DNA of 64,000 nt from Angiostrongylus vasorum. Taxonomy: Eukaryota > Nematoda > Chromadorea > Rhabditida > Metastrongylidae. A program made the translations under genes and the position numbers. A model generated the notes under the pieces. The model did no database searches. It saw only the letters and a list, made by a program, of their open reading frames with translations, and was not told where the DNA came from. This document shows positions 59,056 to 64,000 of the stretch, piece by piece (position 1 is the stretch's first letter; every line of letters begins with the position of its first letter). The stretch lies in NCBI GenBank assembly GCA_018806985.1, contig JADANN010000364.1:2969001-3033000 (forward strand), read 5' to 3'.

Positions 59056-59420
59056 GAGAAGCCGGTAGCACAGTGGTAGTGATCTTGTTTATTGCACAGG
59101 AGGCTCAACTTATCCAGGCGTTGGTTTGACATCGCCCCGAGCTCACCAAGCTTGCTATCCCATCTGGGTCGAGTAGCATGCTTGTCTGGAGCGAGCTCAT
59201 TCCTTCCAATAAGAACATATGAGCATAGCTTTCTCTGGATTCCATTAAGAATAGGCTCGACCAGCATTCAACGAAACTTCGGAAGGAAGCCGAAAAAAAA
59301 TAGCTCATAAACTAACCGAGGCAACACGCAAAACGTTTGAAGACCTTCTTGAAAGGTAAGTGCGAAGAAACGAATCGAATAATGGAAGCGCTGGCATTCG
59401 TACAGTGTAATACACCTGGT
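59056..59420 (+). repeat. SINE family 2
   Basis: GCCGGTAGCACAGTGGTAGT (A-box-like), GAGCTCACCAAGCTTGC, AATAGGCTCGACCAGCATTC, GAAACGAATCGAATAATGGA. Matches 40498-40845 in order. Confidence 0.6.
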
Positions 59421-59429
59421 GTCGGACTG

Positions 59430-60250
59430 TCAGTTGTGGTTACCGTACGAGATGGTCGGATACTAGACATATCAAGATAAACTCAATATAAGTCGTAAAA
59501 CACTTCCACATGTTGACATAAATGTGTGTGACAGACATCCTATAGCAGAAAATGTAGCGCGTAGAAGCAAAATTATATACCTCTAGATGGATAAAGCAAG
59601 AGCTGTTTTATAAATTTGTGGTGTTCTCACCCTCACTAGCTCTCTGAATATCGAAAGTTTGTCACCTACTGTCGAAAAAAACCAGTTTTGCCGTGTTTAA
59701 ATCGCGGACGATATCACTGTTCTTTCAAACTCTGCGAAATCAACGGTGCTCACACGTGTGTTAATCATAGTAAGTGGTTTGCTGATTCGTAACAGCAGGA
59801 TACCTTTCTGTAGGAAATTAGACAGTCTAGGCAATAGAAGTTCACCAATGCCTTCTATTATGGGATAGTAAGTAGGTAATTTTCAACACGGAAGACAAAA
59901 ACAACAAATGTAATGGATGAAGAGAGCACGTCGTCACACTCATACTTGCTCCATTCGTCAAGGCAAAAGCCGTTTTAATATCATAAGAAATGACTACTAG
60001 TCACTTTTAATTCCCCCTGTATTCAACGTTCCCCAATCCTATATCACAATGACTGCGAAGGAAATGATTAAGCTAACCTTAGCCCACACTCCGGTTAAGG
60101 ATCTACCTGCCCTTTCCTCTTTAATGGTTATAATTATCACATGTGTTATTCACAACATTAATGAGTCAGAGGTGAATGAAAGTAGCATCACCGCCTCATG
60201 CAGACGTCTATACTTGTCGTTATCAGTTCTATCATGAATTCCCACTACAT
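59430..60250. other. Intergenic, nothing recognised
   Basis: No coding motif; one short plus-strand frame at 60049-60237 without recognisable features. Confidence 0.4.
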
Positions 60251-60565
60251 TTCCCAGGATCGACTTTCTATTAACCTCGGCATTGGAATATGAATGCGTC
60301 GTTTTTTTGTTCAGCAATCGCGAGGTTGTTAAACAGCATACATTTACTTCCATAGAAAAACAATACAATACAATACACCAGTAGCTGACGTTTCGGCAGT
60401 ATCGCCTTCTTCAGAGCCTGGAAGGGTATACTGATATACAATTTAACTAGGCCAAACGCTTCAATAACACTTACAAAAAGACGAAAAATTCTATGGTATA
60501 AATGAAGTAAATGTATGCTGTTTAACAACCTCGCGATTGCTGAACAAAAAAAAAACGACGCATTC
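60250..60565 (-). mobile_element. PLE 3' end with inverted terminal segment
   Basis: Minus frame near 60480-60400 reads SVIEAFGLV and PFQALKKAILPKRQ, the segment preceding the hammerhead motif in the PLE at 26900-25700. After the motif come (TATTG)n-like repeats and a tail (60352-60295, minus) that is repeated in opposite orientation at 60503-60562: GTATGCTGTTTAACAACC and GCGATTGCTGAACAAAAAA occur on both sides as an inverted repeat of about 55 bases. Inverted partial terminal repeats are known in PLEs. Confidence 0.65.
60383..60418 (-). ncRNA. Hammerhead-ribozyme-like motif of PLE, with stem I
   Basis: GGCT, CTGAAGA, A, GGC GATACT GCC, GAAACGTC, AGCT. Identical in layout to 25814-25849, with one base changed in the stem II loop. 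All core bases are kept. Confidence 0.6.
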
Positions 60566-60769
60566 CCATTACATTATCACAACGTCGTGCGTTTCCACGG
60601 AACATCAAACGTTCTGGACAATACAAGTCCAGCAAATAGCTTTACTATTGAATCAGATTAGCCTTTATAATGCCAAAAATAGTAATCTCATAACTCTATT
60701 TCTAAGCCACCAGTTTGCAAAATTCCTAATATCCTGCATTACACTGGTTGAAGAGAATGGATGAGGAGA

Positions 60770-60817
<48 letters not shown>

Positions 60818-60826
60818 ATCTCTATC
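60770..60826 (+). repeat. (CT)n microsatellite
   Basis: About 20 TC units, then TATCTC units. Confidence 0.9.
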
Positions 60827-61149
60827 GCAATCTCTTCTTTAGGAAAAGAAACGTTGATCATGTTTTCACAAGTACTACACCATAATCGCCTTAACAAGAA
60901 ATCCCATATTTTGTTTAATTTTTACAATTGAAAAATGTGTTAGTTGCGACGGTATTTTAATAATATAGTCAGAAAACGTGAACCGCTGTCTGATCTCCAA
61001 GATTTCATCGAAGAACTTGAGCAAAATACGATGTGTCAAGCCTAAGCATGAAACCTCCCTTCCCTCTGAGATCAGCAAATAGGTGCCAGACTTTGTGTGG
61101 TAGTAAAAGGGAGTTCAATCTGCTTTTTATCTACAATGAAGTAAGCACA

Positions 61150-61900
61150 ACTATAAACTGATGCTTTAAAAACGGCCGATCTAAAGAATTTGGCAGCCGT
61201 GGCTGCAATATCACCGAATATTCCAAGATGCCAGCAAGTTCATAACTGCATGTATGACCATCTAAGTTCAGAGCAAAATTGCATATTTGCCCCAGCGGCA
61301 TAGACGGTGATTGCATGAGTTCGGACACGGTCTACTTGATCTCTTGTAAAGCACGCGGAGACGAATACTCTGGTAAAAAGAGTTGACCACTGTGGTGCCT
61401 CTGCATAAAAAAGTAAACCTAGTCGGTAAACTTAAACGTAATGCTACACTAGGCTCGCAAAGGACTCGAACACAACGAGGAAGATCTCGAAGTAGAAGTC
61501 AACAACGTCGCACAAGAACCCAAAACATCAACGCGTAAAACTCTTCAAGCATTTTGGATTAATTTCAGAAATCCGAAAATGAGCCGCAAACAGGAGTGCG
61601 TTGTGGTCACGCTTGGCCTCGCGCCATACCTCGGACTGATTCTACGACCTGAGCCAGGCATATTGCTCGCGCATGTAATGCTGTGTGCGACTGTCCTCCA
61701 GCAATTACTAGGAGACATAAAGAACAAAACGGTGAATGTTTAAAAGAAATTGTTTCTCATGCGACAGGAATTTAGGTATTGCATTTTCCTTCCGTTATGA
61801 AAATGGTTGACTGAGTAGATTGTGTGCCAATTTCACTCAAGCCCAGGAGGCGAAACCGACAGCCGAAACGTCAGCCACTCTTGAATAAATCTTGTTATTA
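61150..61900 (+). pseudogene. Penelope-like element relic (endonuclease and 3' end, plus strand)
   Basis: Plus frames give a YDHLSSEQNCIFAP-like block (61250-61290), MSSDTVYLISCKARGDEYSG near 61315-61372, EEDLEVEVNNVAQEPKTSTR near 61470-61530, TLQAFWINFRNPKMSRKQEC near 61540-61600. This is the same order as in the PLE at 52840-52090. YIG is replaced by YSG, and stops follow. A decayed hammerhead-like block lies at 61845-61876. Confidence 0.65.
61845..61876 (+). ncRNA. Decayed hammerhead-like block of PLE
   Basis: CAGGA, GGCG...AGCC, GAAACGTC, AGCC: the GAAACGTCAGCC side is intact but the CUGANGA box is broken (CCAGGA). Probably inactive. Confidence 0.35.
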
Positions 61901-62089
61901 TCAACCTCGTAGCTGCTAATCGAGAGCACAGTGAATCTAGAATTTCGTTGGTCCATATTTTTATATGAGTTTAATATTGTTGCACTTTATGTTTTTAAGC
62001 CATATTTCTCACACATTATTGTAAATACTTTGTTGTCCACTGTATTTTATTGGTTACTGTATTTGTTCAAAGCAACAGACTTTCAGACC

Positions 62090-62240
62090 AAGCAGCTGTT
62101 GATGTAGACGACGCCTACACCTCTGACTCCTCTACTGTTCCAAGTGAAAGTTCTCTGATATTACAGATGGTGGATTTCGCCTTGAAGGACGATGACTTCT
62201 CGCCTTAACCAGGCCAATGCCTACATAATCTCCTTAATCT
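62090..62240 (-). pseudogene. RTE family 1 endonuclease fragment
   Basis: GATGTAGACGACGCCTACAC then CTGACTCCTCTACTGTTCCA resembles 46117-46160 (GACGAGAACGCCGACGCCGT, CAACTCCTCTACTGTCGCAT), the endonuclease segment encoding [14 protein letters not shown]. Short and frameshifted. Confidence 0.5.
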
Positions 62241-62480
62241 GTATCGTCACATCCTTCATTGGCGGGTTCAAATGTTGTCCATTATCACAGGCATATTGCC
62301 GAAGTTTACAGTGCAGCTGGATGTCCTCACGGGTAGTAAAAGTAAATCAGACTCGCATTTATAAGGGACGACTCGAATTTGCTCGAAATGGTTTACAAGA
62401 TATAATCTGAATTTACACGAGAACTCACTCAGACATTGAGGAATATGTTTAGATAAACACAGAAAATATATGTCAAACAT

Positions 62481-62690
62481 GAGGGAATAGCGCAGTGGTT
62501 AATGATGCAGTCCATCAAGAAGCAAGGTGCTGAATCGGCCCTCTTCCTAACGCTTGTTTCCAATCCAAGTGTGGACACCTTAGCTCGGCTATGTCCATGA
62601 TTGGAATGAGAATCGACTTGTCGACTAAGTCAGCATTCTTCGGAATCCATAAAGATTCTACGACAGTCATTTAAGGGTCATTTAAGATAA
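62481..62690 (+). repeat. tRNA-headed SINE, family 2-like
   Basis: GAGGGAATAGCGCAGTGGTT (A-box-like), GAATGAGAATCGACTTGTCG, GTCAGCATTCTTCGGAATCC. Same layout as family 2 but more diverged. Confidence 0.5.
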
Positions 62691-62699
62691 AAAATAAAG

Positions 62700-63480
62700 A
62701 TGTCAATCCAACACAAGAGGCAAGGAGATCATACCATTAATTCATCTGCTTCTTGTGAAAAGTCATGTGATTTTTGCAACACAGGTCAAAAAACACTTCT
62801 TTTAGAAAAACGGCGGTATCAGATTTAGAATTCTGCACTTTCATTTATTTCCGCAGAACATAGGTCCTATCCATATCGGTTAAGTTCCTTCTCTTAAACA
62901 TTACTTTGCTTTTCTAGAACTGTCTGTTAACTGTTGTCTGCAAAGCTCAAATGCCTTGTTCGTATTCACCTCAATAGAAAATTTAGAGCACTCTCGGAAC
63001 ATGGAAGCATGAGGAACAAGCTACATTTCGCAATGAGTCCATGGGCAGCGATTTATGTAACATTTGCGCCACGTCAATCGCCGTTCTTATATTCGTCAAC
63101 GAGGAGATACCTTGAACGCGGTCGAAGATGAAGCTTTATTGTCAAGAGACGACATGAACAGAAGCCTTTCTACGTGAAGCAATTCCACCATGAATTACTC
63201 CTCATGAAAACATCTTTCAAGAATCGTATCTTCTATACGCTATCTGATGCTAGACAAATTACTAGGTCGCCAAGTCGGCAGAAAAAGCTCAGGATGAACA
63301 CATTTAATACTACAGTAATTTCTTCAAAAGTTAGCCTAAATGGACGTCACCGGTCTGTTTCTTCGGCTTACGTTTCGACTTTGTTATTCGCTTTATTCAC
63401 TATGTGATAGCTACTGTTGCAGGATGTCCGTTGAAAAACAAATTATTCTCAGCGCACAATCATTATCAACAACAACCATA
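62700..63480. other. Intergenic, no gene recognised
   Basis: Short frames without motifs. Confidence 0.4.
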
Positions 63481-63499
63481 CTGTACAAAATATCGTTGC

Positions 63500-63700
63500 C
63501 GAGTGAGACTGCCTCATTCGAGCGGTGCTCCACTGAGGAAGATTAGACTCGATACGAAAACGAAGACGTTACACCGAGAAGACGAACGTCTGTGGACACC
63601 GACATGAATCATTGGCTTTGAAGAAGATGAAAGCGTCGAGACGTCAGCCGAATAGACACTTTTCATCAAACTCGTGTTAGCTTAATAATCTAAGAAGGCA
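63500..63700 (+). repeat. Dispersed repeat T, copy 3
   Basis: CCACTGAGGAAGATTAGACTC, GATACGAAAACGAAGACG, CACCGAGAAGACGAACGTCTG, then the hammerhead-like block and CATCAAACTCGTGTTAGCTTA, matching 3430-3600 along its length. Non-coding. Confidence 0.55.
63614..63649 (+). ncRNA. Hammerhead-like motif of repeat T, with stem I, core mutated
   Basis: GGCT, TTGAAGA, stem II region, GAGACGTC, AGCC. GGCT/AGCC is a perfect 4 bp stem I, as in the PLE motifs, but the first core C and one A of GAAA are changed, so activity is unlikely. Confidence 0.4.
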
Positions 63701-64000
63701 TTGCTTATTAATGCCCAATTTAAACGATGGCCGGTTCGGGAAATACTTTATTGCAATCCTGTGTGATTGTCATCTAAGAAGATAGGTGACTTCTCCATAA
63801 GCTCGAATCTTGAGAGTCAAATACGAGTGGTCAACGGTAGCAATCACCGATAAATTTTCAAATTACCGCTGAATGACAGGGATTGCATTCCATGGGGTCC
63901 AATTTCATTGCCTTTTTCATCGATACTTTTTGATTATACCGGGTGAGTCAGCAACATTAAGAAACGGCTGTGGAGCTTTGTGGGTGATAACCAGAACCGT

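Noticed and set aside
58623..59057. Two plus-strand frames that might be small genes
   Set aside because: AT-rich, no conserved motif, no splice structure and no homologous copy in the window.
1..64000. Bacterial-type systems: operons, CRISPR arrays, phage genes
   Set aside because: Intron-rich genes and eukaryotic retrotransposons throughout; no direct-repeat array with regular spacers and no ribosome binding sites.

Overview
This is nuclear DNA from a nematode, most likely a strongylid (hookworm-like) species. The organism is an inference. It rests on small-exon genes with TTTCAG-type splice acceptors, apparent spliced-leader acceptors just upstream of start codons, and a dense load of RTE non-LTR retrotransposons, Penelope-like elements (PLEs) with GIY-YIG endonucleases, and tRNA-headed SINEs. 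Nothing bacterial is present: no operons, no ribosome binding sites, no CRISPR array.

The only host gene family I can support is CLN3 (battenin, the lysosomal membrane protein of Batten disease), present as three tandem copies on the minus strand. Copy C (47552 to 35158) has 11 exons that join into one open frame of 403 codons plus stop, and looks functional. Copy B (27264 to 13569) has all 11 homologous exons but carries a +1 base in exons 1, 7 and 10, so it is a recent pseudogene or is damaged by homopolymer assembly errors. Copy A (3733 to 2672) shows intact exons 1 and 2 and runs off the left edge inside intron 2. Start codons are 23.5 kb and 20.3 kb apart. Homology also covers introns, about 1.2 kb upstream of the start codons and a few hundred bases 3' of the stops, so whole gene units were duplicated.

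The rest is mobile DNA. RTE family 1 has one near full-length copy in intron 1 of copy C (46903-43488), a copy lacking its 3' half upstream of copy B (30037-28320), a copy with an internal deletion (55440-54240) and at least five decayed relics. RTE family 2 is represented by relics at 14940-16600, 17560-16860 and 53560-52840. PLE copies lie at 51950-49212 (nearly complete), 52840-52090, 26900-25700, 60565-60250, 48850-49200, 61150-61900 and 1880-2380. Their 3' regions repeatedly carry a hammerhead-ribozyme-like core. Three non-coding repeats (near 3.5, 10.5 and 63.6 kb) carry related cores without any visible protein. A decayed piggyBac-type transposase lies at 58340-56960. About ten copies of one tRNA-headed SINE, four of a second, foldback elements and two dinucleotide microsatellites complete the picture.

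Layout: 0-2.4 kb RTE and PLE relics in copy A intron 2; 2.7-3.7 kb CLN3-A exons; 3.7-13.5 kb intergenic repeats; 13.6-27.3 kb CLN3-B with RTE, PLE and SINE insertions in its introns; 27.3-35.1 kb intergenic RTE and SINE block; 35.2-47.6 kb CLN3-C; 47.6-64 kb a transposon graveyard rich in PLEs. The main points for a second look are the triplicated CLN3 locus and the family of hammerhead-like motifs.
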